64,000 nucleotides of DNA from Pseudoalteromonas distincta. GTDB taxonomy: Bacteria; Pseudomonadota; Gammaproteobacteria; Enterobacterales; Alteromonadaceae. The notes beneath the pieces were generated by a model. It ran no database searches. It was not told the DNA's origin and saw only the letters and a list, made by a program, of their open reading frames with translations. The stretch spans positions 1 through 64,000 of the forward strand of contig NZ_JWIG01000013.1 of NCBI RefSeq assembly GCF_000814675.1. Reading direction: 5' to 3'. This document shows positions 8,942 to 18,369 of the stretch, one piece after another (the stretch's first letter is position 1; every line of letters begins with the position of its first letter). The position numbers and the translations under genes were made by a program.

Positions 8942-9493
8942 TTACTGCTGTTTTTGTGGCGGGAAGTTACTTAAAATTTCGCTCACTGTTTTATTAATTG
9001 ATGCTTCACGTTGTTCTGGCGATTGATTTTTCTTTAATCGACCTTCTTTCGCGCCGCGCCATACTAGCTGGTTAGATTCACGATCCACAATATCAATAAT
9101 CAGTGTGCCCACTTCGTATTCACGCGCGGTTGTATCACGTTGAAAACCAGTACCCCAATAACCCCAATGCGGGCGGTAGTTTACATTAAATGTATCTACT
9201 TCAAGCTCTTTGTCTACCGATGCATGATAGTTAACAAGTACATCAGCATTTGCTGCATCAACTAAGCTCATACCTAGTGTTTGGCTCAGTTCTGCGTTAA
9301 CGGCAGTGCGAACACGTTTTTCCATTAGGCCATTAATTTGGTAGTTATTTGTGTCTTTAGTTAGGCTGGCGTTTTCTACCCAAGCAAATGTTTTAAAATT
9401 ACTAAAGTTGGCTGATTTATCGTAATCCCAATCAGGGGTTTGTGTACAGGCTGTAAGTAGTGCTAGCGCTGCAACAATAAGTATATTTTTCAT
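8942..9493 (-). CDS. DUF4136 lipoprotein
   Basis: A signal peptide with lipobox LLTAC directs lipidation. The mature part shows the DUF4136 pattern: DWDYDKSANFSNFKTFAW near the start, DVLVNYHASVDKELE in the middle, GTLIIDIVDRESNQLVWRGA, and a C-terminal helix INKTVSEILSNFPP. Function is unknown in this family; it is an envelope protein. The ATG at 9493 is chosen over 9535 because TTGGAG stands just upstream and the signal peptide then begins at once (MKNILIVAAL). Confidence 0.85.
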   Translation of the reverse strand: MKNILIVAALALLTACTQTPDWDYDKSANFSNFKTFAWVENASLTKDTNNYQINGLMEKRVRTAVNAELSQTLGMSLVDAANADVLVNYHASVDKELEVDTFNVNYRPHWGYWGTGFQRDTTAREYEVGTLIIDIVDRESNQLVWRGAKEGRLKKNQSPEQREASINKTVSEILSNFPPQKQQ

Positions 9494-9601
9494 TACGTTT
9501 GCTCCAATAAAATGCATTAATTTAAAATAACACACATAGTTTAAATGTGTATTATTTAAACGTCCTATATTTTAGTTTAGTTGGTTTGCCTTAACGGCCA
9601 A

Positions 9602-12379
9602 TTAATTGTGTTCAACTTCAATCCAATCTTTTTCATCTACCCAGTTTTGTGCACCGTCTTTTACCGAGCGAATCGGCACAATGTAGTCACAACTTATTTG
9701 TGGCTTAACTGAGGCAAATATAGGCACAAAACCAAAGCTTAGTGCGGTTTCTATAATCGCTTTTTGATTTTGTGGGTCAATGTCGGCCGCTTCATCTATA
9801 TAAATTGGTATACGGTATAGGTTTTGTTCCTGATCGCTTAATAGGTAACGAATAAACAACATGCCACACAATAACTTAATCGTAATACGTGTGCCGTTTG
9901 AACCCGCCGAATCTATTTTTTCAAAGTGCTCTGTTTCACCTGCGCGGTTAACCACTTCAAATCGAATATCAAATAAATCGGTAAGTGTTAAACCCGCTTT
10001 ATCTGAGGCGAGTTTAATTAAATGATCTTTCGCTTCGTTTACCGCACTTTCGCTGTACGGTTCTTGGCTAAGTAAATCAAGTGTGTCACCTTGCTCAAAC
10101 TGATGCGACGTGCTGATAATGGTATCTATACTATCAACCAGCATTTTGCGCGGTATGACGTTAATTTTAAACGCTTGCAGATTTGAAATACGGTGCTGGC
10201 TTATGCCTTTATTAAAGCTGTTCATTTCGCGGCGAAGTCGGTCTAAATCTTCTCGCAAGCCTTTAATGGTCGCAGCCACTTCGGTAAGCGCAACACGCGC
10301 TTGGCGCTCAACAGCATCGCGTTCGTTATCAATATTATGAAAGGCGCTTATTAGCTTTTGGTATTTAGTGTATTCGTCGTTTTCGTTGTCGAATTTAGTA
10401 ATACCCGCGTTATATACATGCAAATAGGTGTTGCGCACGTTTATATCAAAATTACGCAGCTCTTGGCAGTCTTTATTAAAATGATGAACCAGGTCGCTTA
10501 AGTTATCAAAGTCGACCGTAATATCAATCATGTACGGGGTTACTTTACCGCTGTATAAATCAAGCGTGTGGTCAATTCGCTCGCTTTTAACTTGGCGTAA
10601 GCGCTCAGTTTGGCGATTAATTTGCTCTTGTTTCGATTTAATTAACGAGCGACGATCGGCAATTGAGCCACTATTTTTTTGAATATCTTGCAGGTAGTCG
10701 TCAACTTGTTCGCGCTCAGCTAATAACTGCTCTTTTAACATAGCTTGCGCTTCAACCGATTGCTGCATTACATCAAACTGCTCTAAGCGTTTTAGGGCGC
10801 TCTCAGCGCTCATAAGCTCATCGTATAACGCGTCTTTTTCTTTTTGCTTGTCGGCAACGTTTGCTGCAACATCGCGCTGTTGCTTAAACTCTTTAAGTGA
10901 ATGCTCAAGTGCATTTAACTGAGCGGTTAATTGCTCTTTGTTTTCGCCGCTTTGCATTTGCACAGGCGAGAGCTTTTTAAGCTTAATGCTCGCACCTGGT
11001 AGCGTTAATACGCCGCCTTTAACGTTTTCGCTAAGTAGCGATAAAAATTCACCAAATGCATCTTCATCATCAATGGTTATATCGCCATTAGTGGTGGTTG
11101 CAAACGAGAGAATATCTGGGTTTAAAATCCGCGATATTTCTTCTACTTCTTTTAACGAGAGGTCTTCGCGCATGCGGGTAAACAAATTAAATTCAAGATT
11201 TTTAAGTTGCAGCTTTAGGCTCTTAATTTGTTTTTGTGTTTCGCTGATGCGGTAGTCAAGCGTGTGTAGGCTTTGCCCTTGTGCGCTGGTTATAGAGTGC
11301 GAAAGCGACTCGTAATCTTGCTTTAACTGAGTCAGGCTGGTTTTGAGCGTGGCTTTATTTACTAGTTCAAACTCGCTTTTAAGCGCATCGTAATCTAAGA
11401 ACCACTGCTCAATTTGAGTTTGTCTGCGCTCTATATCACGCGATTGCTGTACGTATAGGCTTTGTTTTTGCTCAAACTCGTGTTTTTCGTGCTCTATATC
11501 TTCAAGGGCAATGCCCAACTCATTAAGTTGCGATTCTTGATAGGTATCAAAATCAATCAGTGCTTGGTCAATTTTAGGCGCATACGCCGCTAATTTACCT
11601 TTAAGCACGGTTTGGTTTTCAAGCATTGATTCAAGCGCGGCTATTGGCTCTTGCATTGACTCAAGGGCTTTTAATTCGCGTTTTGAGCGATTTACTTTAT
11701 CAAACGAGCGACGCCATACTTCATAAAAGTCGACCTTAGAGTTCGACATATGGCGTTCAAACACGCGTAACATAAAGCGTTTTACGTCGCTTGCGCCTAA
11801 TTTGTGTAAGTTAAGAATACGTCTAAATATTTCTTTATAAATAGAGGAGTCTTGGACATTATTAAGCGGGATCATTTTTAGGTTAATGTCGCCGTCAAAA
11901 GGCGTTGCGCCGCCAGTAAGTAGCGCGTTTAACTCTTGTGCTTTAAGCTCAATAGGGTTGTAGTTAAGCGATTTTAAATGGTTGAACAGCTTGGTAAATT
12001 TAATAATAGTTTTACCTTGCGTGTACTGTTCTAAATCAAGCTTACCTTGATAACAAAAGTACTGATGCGCGTAACCGGCAATTTTACCAAGTCCTGCAAC
12101 TCCAATTACTACCGAGCCATGAGGCAAGTTAGCTTCTAGTAAAATGTACGACTGATCGGATGAAAAATAAAACTTACGGGTTTCATCTAAATCGTGTCCG
12201 TCCCATTCTGTTAAGCGTAAATCGTTAATAAGCGGGAACTGCAGGGCGTTAATAACCGAGCTTTTACCTGTGTTATTAGGCGCGCAAATAGAGCTGCTTT
12301 TATCAAGCGGGATCACACATTTTGCATAGCCTGCGGTGTTAAGTAGGGCGAGTTTGCTTAGTCCGTATAGATTTTTCAT
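9602..12379 (-). CDS. mksB: MksB-like SMC ATPase of an alternative condensin
   Basis: This 925-residue protein has SMC/MukB-type organisation. The Walker A motif CAPNNTGKSSVINAL lies at about 33-45. Long coiled coils follow, rich in Glu, Gln and Leu, interrupted by a central hinge region. The signature SAGSNGTRITIKLL lies at about 824 and Walker B IPIYIDEAADID at about 857. It overlaps mksE by 4 bases (ATGA). With the kleisin- and MukE-like genes upstream this is the MksBEF layout described in Pseudomonas, a chromosome-organising condensin. The related Wadjet systems add a nuclease (JetD/MksG), which is absent here. It could also be called JetC. Confidence 0.87.
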   Translation of the reverse strand: MKNLYGLSKLALLNTAGYAKCVIPLDKSSSICAPNNTGKSSVINALQFPLINDLRLTEWDGHDLDETRKFYFSSDQSYILLEANLPHGSVVIGVAGLGKIAGYAHQYFCYQGKLDLEQYTQGKTIIKFTKLFNHLKSLNYNPIELKAQELNALLTGGATPFDGDINLKMIPLNNVQDSSIYKEIFRRILNLHKLGASDVKRFMLRVFERHMSNSKVDFYEVWRRSFDKVNRSKRELKALESMQEPIAALESMLENQTVLKGKLAAYAPKIDQALIDFDTYQESQLNELGIALEDIEHEKHEFEQKQSLYVQQSRDIERRQTQIEQWFLDYDALKSEFELVNKATLKTSLTQLKQDYESLSHSITSAQGQSLHTLDYRISETQKQIKSLKLQLKNLEFNLFTRMREDLSLKEVEEISRILNPDILSFATTTNGDITIDDEDAFGEFLSLLSENVKGGVLTLPGASIKLKKLSPVQMQSGENKEQLTAQLNALEHSLKEFKQQRDVAANVADKQKEKDALYDELMSAESALKRLEQFDVMQQSVEAQAMLKEQLLAEREQVDDYLQDIQKNSGSIADRRSLIKSKQEQINRQTERLRQVKSERIDHTLDLYSGKVTPYMIDITVDFDNLSDLVHHFNKDCQELRNFDINVRNTYLHVYNAGITKFDNENDEYTKYQKLISAFHNIDNERDAVERQARVALTEVAATIKGLREDLDRLRREMNSFNKGISQHRISNLQAFKINVIPRKMLVDSIDTIISTSHQFEQGDTLDLLSQEPYSESAVNEAKDHLIKLASDKAGLTLTDLFDIRFEVVNRAGETEHFEKIDSAGSNGTRITIKLLCGMLFIRYLLSDQEQNLYRIPIYIDEAADIDPQNQKAIIETALSFGFVPIFASVKPQISCDYIVPIRSVKDGAQNWVDEKDWIEVEHN

Positions 12380-12924
12380 TCCTCGTCCTCTGTTAAATAG
12401 GTTTCTTCGTTTACTTCCATGAGTGCATCTATGTAGCGGTGAATTGGCGCTTGTAGCATAAAGCCGCCTTCTACTTCACGGGCTAAACCTAAGCGCACCA
12501 TGCGCAGGTAAACGTCTTTACGTAGGTCCGATCCCGAAAATATCTCAAGCTGATCAAACAAATGTTTGTTAATTTGCACCAGCGTTTGCATAAGCTCTAA
12601 ATCGTTTATGTCGTCAAACAATGCGCGCATTGGGTCTTTACCCGTATTGGCGTAGTGCTCAATTAAAATGTAAATGGTGAGTGCGATAGCGCGAGATATT
12701 TTGCCCATATTTGGCGTGCTTTCATCGCTACCAAAATAATAAAAGCCACGGCTGTCGTGTTTTAAATCGTTACCTAGGGCGGTAAATAGGGCGGTGTAGT
12801 CTTCTATGTGTTGGTCAAGCTCTTGCCACATTACGTTGTCTTGCTCGCAAATGTGATAACCCGCTACTAATTTTTTATTAATGGCTTGTAGATGGGTTAG
12901 CTCGTCTAAGTTTATGTGTGTCAT
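12376..12924 (-). CDS. mksE: MksE-like condensin subunit
   Basis: This 182-residue acidic, helical protein lies between the kleisin-like and SMC-like genes, the position and size of MksE (MukE/JetB-like winged-helix subunit). The stretch LRKDVYLRMVRLGLAREVEGGFML looks like a winged-helix recognition region. It is called mainly from gene order. It starts 3 bases after the mksF stop and ends in an ATGA overlap with mksB, so translation is probably coupled to give fixed subunit ratios. Confidence 0.8.
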   Translation of the reverse strand: MTHINLDELTHLQAINKKLVAGYHICEQDNVMWQELDQHIEDYTALFTALGNDLKHDSRGFYYFGSDESTPNMGKISRAIALTIYILIEHYANTGKDPMRALFDDINDLELMQTLVQINKHLFDQLEIFSGSDLRKDVYLRMVRLGLAREVEGGFMLQAPIHRYIDALMEVNEETYLTEDEE

Positions 12925-12927
12925 GGT

Positions 12928-14199
12928 TTATTTACCTGCCTTTAAATCTGGCTGAGGCTCTGAATTAAATGGATATAAAGAAAAGTGCTGACCGGCAATT
13001 TTTACGCGGGCTTTTTCATCGCTTTGAATTATTTTAATATCGCTGTCGCTGACCAATTTTTGATACAAAAATAGCATTTCGTCGGCATCGAGATCTGGAT
13101 AGCTTTCGTCTAAAAATTGCAGCAAGGGCTGCGGCTTTTTGCGTTTTTTATTAAAGCGCTTAGCAAAGCTGGTTTTAACATCGTTGTAGTCAGGAATATT
13201 AGGTGTAACAAATGCAGGCACGTCTTGCTGGTCAGGCAATTGGTATTCTTCGTGTTCAAATTCAACCAAGCTTGCCATGTAAGCCACAATATGGCGTTGC
13301 TGACCAAGCGAATATCGCTGTGCGTCGCTCACAAAGTGTGGCTGTACAGCACTTAGCATATTGTCTACGCCATTTTTACGTACAAGCCCAAGTACTTTGG
13401 CTGCTTGGCGAGTAATTAAGTTATTACGGCGTAGCTCCTCGCGCAGTGGCATAAGCATATCGGCACTTTTACGTAAGCTTTCTCGGCCCATTAAATGCAT
13501 TTCGAGTATACGGGTACGTAATTGCTCCAGCATACGTTTATCGTTATACGCTTTACCTGAGCGCTCAATGTGCAGTATTTGCTTACTTATTTGCTCTTCA
13601 ATGAGGGTAAAACATGCATGAAACTCACCACGAATATCAACCATTTCAAGCATTGGCTCTATGTATTCATCAAAGGCTTCTATTACCGCTTTATAACGCT
13701 TTTGCAGCGATTGCACTGCATTATTTGATTTGGCTTGTTCAACAATATTTAAAATAGCGTTTTCGTTGTGCGTATAGAGCTTCATTATTTTACGCACCCG
13801 ATCATCCATAATGCGGCTGTAGCGGCGTAAATCGTCAAAGTCTTCTATTTCGCCAGCGTTATCTAGGCGGTTACCTAAACGAGCTAGGTCCTCTACTAAT
13901 ACGCTAATTTCTTGCGCTAAACCTAAATGCTCTTCTTGCAGTAAAAAAGTAGCAAAATCAGCAATAGCACGATTTATTTCAAGCTGAGAGGATTTAGCCA
14001 GCGGAATTAAAATATCTTGGTTTAACAAACGATTTGTTTCTTTATAAATGCGTTCGTTTGACCACGTAGGCTGCTTTTGCTTAATCGCGTTTTGTACGTC
14101 TTTTAGGCTAAAGTCAGCCATTTTAAAACGTTTAAATAATAGCTCTAATACACCCCAATGTTCGGTTATGGTGTTTAGCAGCTTTTTAGCTGGGATCAT
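12928..14199 (-). CDS. mksF: MksF-like kleisin subunit of an alternative condensin
   Basis: This 423-residue, mostly helical protein leads the mks operon. An N-terminal winged-helix-like region (NAIKQKQPTWSNERIYKETNRLL) is followed by long helices and a basic linker (FAKRFNKKRKKPQP). The C-terminal part (DADEMLFLYQKLVSDSDIKI) is plausibly the winged helix that touches the SMC head. Size and gene order match MksF/JetA. No clear Shine-Dalgarno precedes the ATG at 14199, so the start is less certain; ATG at 14121 (MADFSLKD) is an alternative. Confidence 0.8.
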   Translation of the reverse strand: MIPAKKLLNTITEHWGVLELLFKRFKMADFSLKDVQNAIKQKQPTWSNERIYKETNRLLNQDILIPLAKSSQLEINRAIADFATFLLQEEHLGLAQEISVLVEDLARLGNRLDNAGEIEDFDDLRRYSRIMDDRVRKIMKLYTHNENAILNIVEQAKSNNAVQSLQKRYKAVIEAFDEYIEPMLEMVDIRGEFHACFTLIEEQISKQILHIERSGKAYNDKRMLEQLRTRILEMHLMGRESLRKSADMLMPLREELRRNNLITRQAAKVLGLVRKNGVDNMLSAVQPHFVSDAQRYSLGQQRHIVAYMASLVEFEHEEYQLPDQQDVPAFVTPNIPDYNDVKTSFAKRFNKKRKKPQPLLQFLDESYPDLDADEMLFLYQKLVSDSDIKIIQSDEKARVKIAGQHFSLYPFNSEPQPDLKAGK

Positions 14200-14421
14200 A
14201 AGGGGTTACAACATCCTAGTATTTTATTATTGAGTTCTTTTAGAAGACTCATTATTACGTATTTTTAATTAACCTTGTCTGTATATAGTATTCGTTTTTA
14301 AGACCATTTAATAATAGTTTTTGCATAGAGGCAGTGCTAAAATTCGCGCCGAAAATAGGCACATGAAATGGAATGTTATTTGTGTGTTCTTTAAAACTAT
14401 ATCAAAGGTTGTTTAACTACC

Positions 14422-15669
14422 ATGGTTTCCTCGATTATTCTAACCCTGATAGCGATTGCATTTTTACTGATCGTTATAGAAGATATAATCCACGTAAATA
14501 AAGCTAAAACCACGCTGTTTTTTGGTACACTTTGCTGGATTCTTCTTTTTATATACCCCCTACACGGGCAAAGCCCCGATACTATTCAACATCTTTTAAA
14601 TGAAAATATTTTAGAAATTGCCTCATTATGGCTATTTTTAATGGCTGCAATGACCTTTGTAGCGTATTTAAATTCAAAGGGGTTTATAGAAAATATTGTG
14701 CACCGTGTTATGCCAAAAAGTATTAGCGAAAAAAAGCTCATGTTTTTGGTGGGTGGTTTTGCATTTTTGTTTTCGTCGATTTCAGATAACGTAACAGCTA
14801 CGCTTATATCGCTTGCGGTTGTTATGTCGTTAAAACTTGAACCTAAAAAGCTCATTAAATACGCCACGCTTATTGTGTTTGGGGTTAACTCAGGTGGGGT
14901 ATCGCTAATAACAGGTGACGTAACCACACTGATGATATTTTTAGATGGCAAAGTAACCATAGCTCATTTATTACTACTTATAGCGCCAGCACTTGCAAGC
15001 GTTATGCTGCTTGCCGCGTTACTGTCTATCGGTATGAAAGGGCGTGTTGAGTTTGCTAGTGCAGGTAAAACCCGCATTGAAAAAACCGACATAACCATTG
15101 CTGTTATATTTTTATCTACCGTAGTGAGCACACTTACGCTGAGTGTAATTTACAGCGTACCGCCTCTATTAACCTTTTTGTTTGGCTTATCAGTGATGTT
15201 TTTAGTGGCGCAATTTTTAATGCGCAAAAAAGACATAAACAAAGACATAATCGATTTTGTTCGCGATATAGAATACGACACATTATTGTTTTTTGTAGGC
15301 GTACTTTTACTTGTAGGCGCACTTAAAGAAATTGGTATGCTAAGTAAATTTACCGACCTATACACGGTAATGGCACCTGAGTACGCAAACTACTTAATGG
15401 GCATATTATCAGCAGGGGTCGATAACGTACCGCTTACCGCTGCATTATTAAAAGCCGATATAGTAATGAGCCAACAACACTGGTTGTCGTTTACGTATGC
15501 AACGGGGGTGGGCGGTTCAATGCTTATTATTGGTTCGGCTGCGGGCATTATTGCCATGAGTAAAGTTAAAGCGCTTACCTTTATGAGCTACTTGCGTTTA
15601 TCGCTACATTTATTAATTTGTTACACGGTTGGATATGCGGGCTCGTATTACATGGGCAGTTTTATTTAA
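14422..15669 (+). CDS. nhaD: Na+/H+ antiporter NhaD
   Basis: This 415-residue polytopic membrane protein has the features of NhaD: an N-terminal TM with IEDIIHVNKAKTTLF, the core motif FSSISDNVTATLIS, GVNSGGVSLITGDVTTLMIF, and a second half motif SAGVDNVPLTAALLKAD. It exchanges cytoplasmic Na+ or Li+ for protons and is common in marine and halophilic bacteria. It stands alone, divergent from the mks operon, and is followed by its own terminator. Confidence 0.92.
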   Translation: MVSSIILTLIAIAFLLIVIEDIIHVNKAKTTLFFGTLCWILLFIYPLHGQSPDTIQHLLNENILEIASLWLFLMAAMTFVAYLNSKGFIENIVHRVMPKSISEKKLMFLVGGFAFLFSSISDNVTATLISLAVVMSLKLEPKKLIKYATLIVFGVNSGGVSLITGDVTTLMIFLDGKVTIAHLLLLIAPALASVMLLAALLSIGMKGRVEFASAGKTRIEKTDITIAVIFLSTVVSTLTLSVIYSVPPLLTFLFGLSVMFLVAQFLMRKKDINKDIIDFVRDIEYDTLLFFVGVLLLVGALKEIGMLSKFTDLYTVMAPEYANYLMGILSAGVDNVPLTAALLKADIVMSQQHWLSFTYATGVGGSMLIIGSAAGIIAMSKVKALTFMSYLRLSLHLLICYTVGYAGSYYMGSFI

Positions 15670-15719
15670 CCCATAAATTATTAAATGCTTGACAGCTAGA
15701 CGTCTAAACGATAACTTTC

Positions 15720-15750
15720 AAAGCCCCGCTACTTAGTGGGGTTTTGTTTT
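15720..15750 (+). terminator. Rho-independent terminator after nhaD
   Basis: The stem AAGCCCC-GCTACTTAGT-GGGGTTTT is followed by a T-rich run. It separates nhaD from the lysine riboswitch. Confidence 0.8.
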
Positions 15751-15775
15751 ATTAGCCACTGGTTAATAAAGCATT

Positions 15776-15938
15776 CAGAAGAGGTGCGATACTTAGGTAC
15801 TTAATGTTAGGCGACGAAAGCCGATGATCATTAAGGAGGGAAGTACTCGCCGAGGAAAATAATGATACGTCGTCATTGTTTTTCGGTTTATGGGGCTGAA
15901 TCCTCAAAACTGTCACCAATATAGGTGGAGAGCTTCTG
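15776..15938 (+). promoter_or_regulatory. Lysine riboswitch (L box) upstream of lysC
   Basis: The leader matches the E. coli lysC riboswitch in order: CAGAAGAGGTGCG (P1 and loop E side), GGAGGGAAGTACTCGCCGAGG, GGGGCTGAATCCTC, CTGTCACCAA, and the closing GGTGGAGAGCTTCTGG. P1 pairs CAGAAG at 15776-15781 with CTTCTG at 15933-15938. Binding lysine should lower aspartokinase III expression. No T-run terminator follows, so control is probably at translation. Confidence 0.92.
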
Positions 15939-15961
15939 GCAGCGGACTTATCTTCAAGCAT

Positions 15962-16013
15962 TCCTTTGCCAAGTTCTTCTTGTTTTATTGCGGTTTGGAT
16001 ACCGCGAAAGGAG
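15962..16013 (+). promoter_or_regulatory. Candidate expression platform of the lysine riboswitch
   Basis: TCCTTT at 15962-15967 can pair with AAAGGA at 16007-16012, which is the lysC ribosome binding site. A hairpin GCGGT-ACCGC at 15990-16005 stands directly before it. This fits sequestration of the start region. The pairing was read by eye and not folded. Confidence 0.5.
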
Positions 16014-16018
16014 ACTAA

Positions 16019-17410
16019 ATGACTACCCAATCAGTGCCACAAACTGTATCAGGCGCAAAATCAGATTACATCGTTGCCAAATTTGGCGGAACCAGTGTTG
16101 CAAATTTTGAAGCGATGAGTCGCTGTAGCGAAATTATTGTTGCAGATAAAAGCGTACGTATTGTTGCCGTGAGCGCCAGTGCCGGCGTAACTAATCACTT
16201 AGTTGCACTGTGTAAATCAAGCATTACCTCAAGTGAGCGCCAAGAACACATAAACGGCGTTCTTGCTATTCAACAAACTATTTTAGATGAATTATCGCTA
16301 GATGCCGATTTAGCGGTTGGCTTTAACGAAACCTTAAAAGCGTTTCAAACATTGGCTCAAGAGCCACTAACAACCGATCAGCAACACGACGAGCTACTTA
16401 GCTTTGGTGAGCGTTTATCGTCGTTTTTATTTGCTCAGGTGCTGCGTTTACAAGGTTTAAATGCCGATCGCTTTGATGTGCGCAAGGTGCTTAAAACCGA
16501 CAGCCAATTTGGTAAAGCAACGCCCAATGTTGCAGCCACAGCGCAAGCCGCTAAAGAACATTTAATTCCGTTATTAGACGCTCAAGTAATTGTGACTCAG
16601 GGATTTATTGGTAGTGACGAATACGGTCACACCACAACGCTAGGACGTGGTGGTTCAGACTACAGCGCTGCATTACTAGCTGAAGCAATTAACGCTAAAA
16701 GCGTGCATATTTGGACCGACGTAGTGGGCATTTTTAGCACCGACCCGCGTTTGTGCGCAAAAGCGACGCCTATTGCACGCTTAAGTTTTGACGAAGCCGC
16801 TGAAATGGCAACCTTTGGCGCAAAAGTATTGCACCCCGCGACTATTTTACCAGCAAGCCGTAGCCACATTAACGTGTTTGTAGGTTCTAGCCGAGAGCCT
16901 GAGCGTGGCGGTACGTGGATTGAGCGCGAAAAATCGCAGCAACCAGGTATACGCGCAGTAACGCAACGTAAAAACCAAATATTGCTTACCCTTAAAAGCC
17001 CAGAAATGCTACTAGCAAGCGGCTTTTTAGCACGCGTATTTACATTATTAAGTGAATACAATATATCGGTAGATTTGGTAACTACATCAGAAATCAGCGT
17101 AGCCATAACCCTTGATAACGCGCAAAACGCCTCGCGCCCAGAGCTTGATCAAGAATGCCTAGATAAGCTTGCAGAGTTTTGCCATGTTTCGGTAGAAAAC
17201 AACCTAACATTGGTGGCACTTATTGGCTCTGAGATTCAATTACGCCAACACGAAATGAACTTAATGAGTGTACTAAAAGACTTTAACATTCGATTAATTT
17301 GCCACGGTGCTAGTAAGCACAACCTGTGCTTTTTAGTAGAGCAAACTGAGTCAGATAACGTAGTGCAGTCTATTCATAGCCGTTTATTAGAAAACGATTT
17401 TGCTGCGTAA
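16019..17410 (+). CDS. lysC: Aspartate kinase III (lysine-sensitive)
   Basis: This enzyme phosphorylates aspartate in the first step of lysine, threonine and methionine synthesis. The N-terminal kinase domain has KFGGTSVAN, VTQGFIGSDEYGHTTTLGRGGSDYSAA, and VGIFSTDPR. Two C-terminal ACT domains (starting near ILLTLKSPEMLLASGFLARVF and LVALIGSEI) bind the inhibitor. Length (463) matches E. coli LysC. GGAG stands 6 bases before the ATG. The lysine riboswitch in front supports assignment to the lysine-regulated isozyme rather than to a ThrA or MetL fusion. Confidence 0.95.
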   Translation: MTTQSVPQTVSGAKSDYIVAKFGGTSVANFEAMSRCSEIIVADKSVRIVAVSASAGVTNHLVALCKSSITSSERQEHINGVLAIQQTILDELSLDADLAVGFNETLKAFQTLAQEPLTTDQQHDELLSFGERLSSFLFAQVLRLQGLNADRFDVRKVLKTDSQFGKATPNVAATAQAAKEHLIPLLDAQVIVTQGFIGSDEYGHTTTLGRGGSDYSAALLAEAINAKSVHIWTDVVGIFSTDPRLCAKATPIARLSFDEAAEMATFGAKVLHPATILPASRSHINVFVGSSREPERGGTWIEREKSQQPGIRAVTQRKNQILLTLKSPEMLLASGFLARVFTLLSEYNISVDLVTTSEISVAITLDNAQNASRPELDQECLDKLAEFCHVSVENNLTLVALIGSEIQLRQHEMNLMSVLKDFNIRLICHGASKHNLCFLVEQTESDNVVQSIHSRLLENDFAA

Positions 17411-17460
17411 ATAACTGTTATTCAGGAAAGCGATTTATTAAAGTTAACTAGTAAAATCAC

Positions 17461-18228
17461 TTAACAAAATTGATTAATAAAGTCAGTTAATAAAAAGCAT
17501 CGCCAGTCGGTGCTTTTTTTATGCACCACACTCACATCAAAACAAGCATTACTGTCACTGCTATCAACTACAGTAACGCGATTACTGCAAGCACTCAGCT
17601 TTGCACTATTTAATTCGTCAAACACATTAGGGCTAAGTAATTTTGCAATAGGGCGGCTGGTGGCTTTAGCAAGTGACTCTTTTAATGTCCAAATTCTAAA
17701 AAACGTATCTGCTTGGGCTTGGGTATTAGTAGGCTCGGTAATAAGTGTAATTTCATCATTATGATAAAAATGCTTAGCGAGCTTTTCAAACGGGCGCTTT
17801 AGGCTTACTTTTTCAATATCAAACCCAAACTCACTTTTATCAAAATTTAGCGCGACCCCAACTAAACCATGCGAGTGCGAAATACAGGTATTAATAACAT
17901 CACCATTTACGTGTATTTGCAGCTTTGAGCTTGCCTCGTCAAATTCGGTACTTATTTTATTAAGGGCTACACGCGCATGTTGCGGCTGCGCTACTTTAAT
18001 AAGGTGTTTTAACAATAACCGCGTCGCTAAATACTCTTGCTTAGCTTGTGGGCTTTTACGGCGGTTTATAATGTTTAACTCAAATGGGCTTAAGCAATCG
18101 GGCAAATTAAAGTCACTAAGCTCAAGTGTTTTAGCATTAAATAATAAAATACTGTTACTCGCTAAAGACAAATTTGCCAATTGAGTTGAAGTAATACTCA
18201 AGGCGTTTTTAAAATAGTGTTCAGTCAT
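17461..18228 (-). CDS. 4'-phosphopantetheinyl transferase (Sfp-type)
   Basis: The protein carries the two signature blocks of this superfamily: GFDIEKVSLKRPFEKLAKHFYH and FFRIWTLKESLAKAT (W-x2-KES-x2-K), which bind Mg2+ and coenzyme A. It transfers phosphopantetheine to a carrier-protein serine. No PKS, NRPS or fatty-acid genes are adjacent, so the partner is unknown. The start at 18228 (MTEHYFKN) is chosen over a GTG at 18279 because TTTAGGGC precedes it. The gene is convergent with lysC. Confidence 0.85.
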   Translation of the reverse strand: MTEHYFKNALSITSTQLANLSLASNSILLFNAKTLELSDFNLPDCLSPFELNIINRRKSPQAKQEYLATRLLLKHLIKVAQPQHARVALNKISTEFDEASSKLQIHVNGDVINTCISHSHGLVGVALNFDKSEFGFDIEKVSLKRPFEKLAKHFYHNDEITLITEPTNTQAQADTFFRIWTLKESLAKATSRPIAKLLSPNVFDELNSAKLSACSNRVTVVDSSDSNACFDVSVVHKKSTDWRCFLLTDFINQFC

Positions 18229-18369
18229 AAAAGCCCTAAAGCAAAAGAAGTCGCTGATATTGTGAGCGGTTAGTGCCACTAATAAAGGCTGGGTACAATT
18301 TTATTACTCAGCTGGCATGAAATATGGTTTAATTCACAATAATCAAAATAATAACAGATTTGTAGATGT

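Noticed and set aside
9602..14199. Complete Wadjet anti-plasmid defence system
   Set aside because: The required JetD/MksG nuclease gene is not present on either side; only the three condensin genes are supported.
17486..17521. Terminator for lysC inside the phosphopantetheinyl transferase gene
   Set aside because: A hairpin with a T run is present, but it lies in coding sequence and pairing is imperfect, so it is not listed as a feature.
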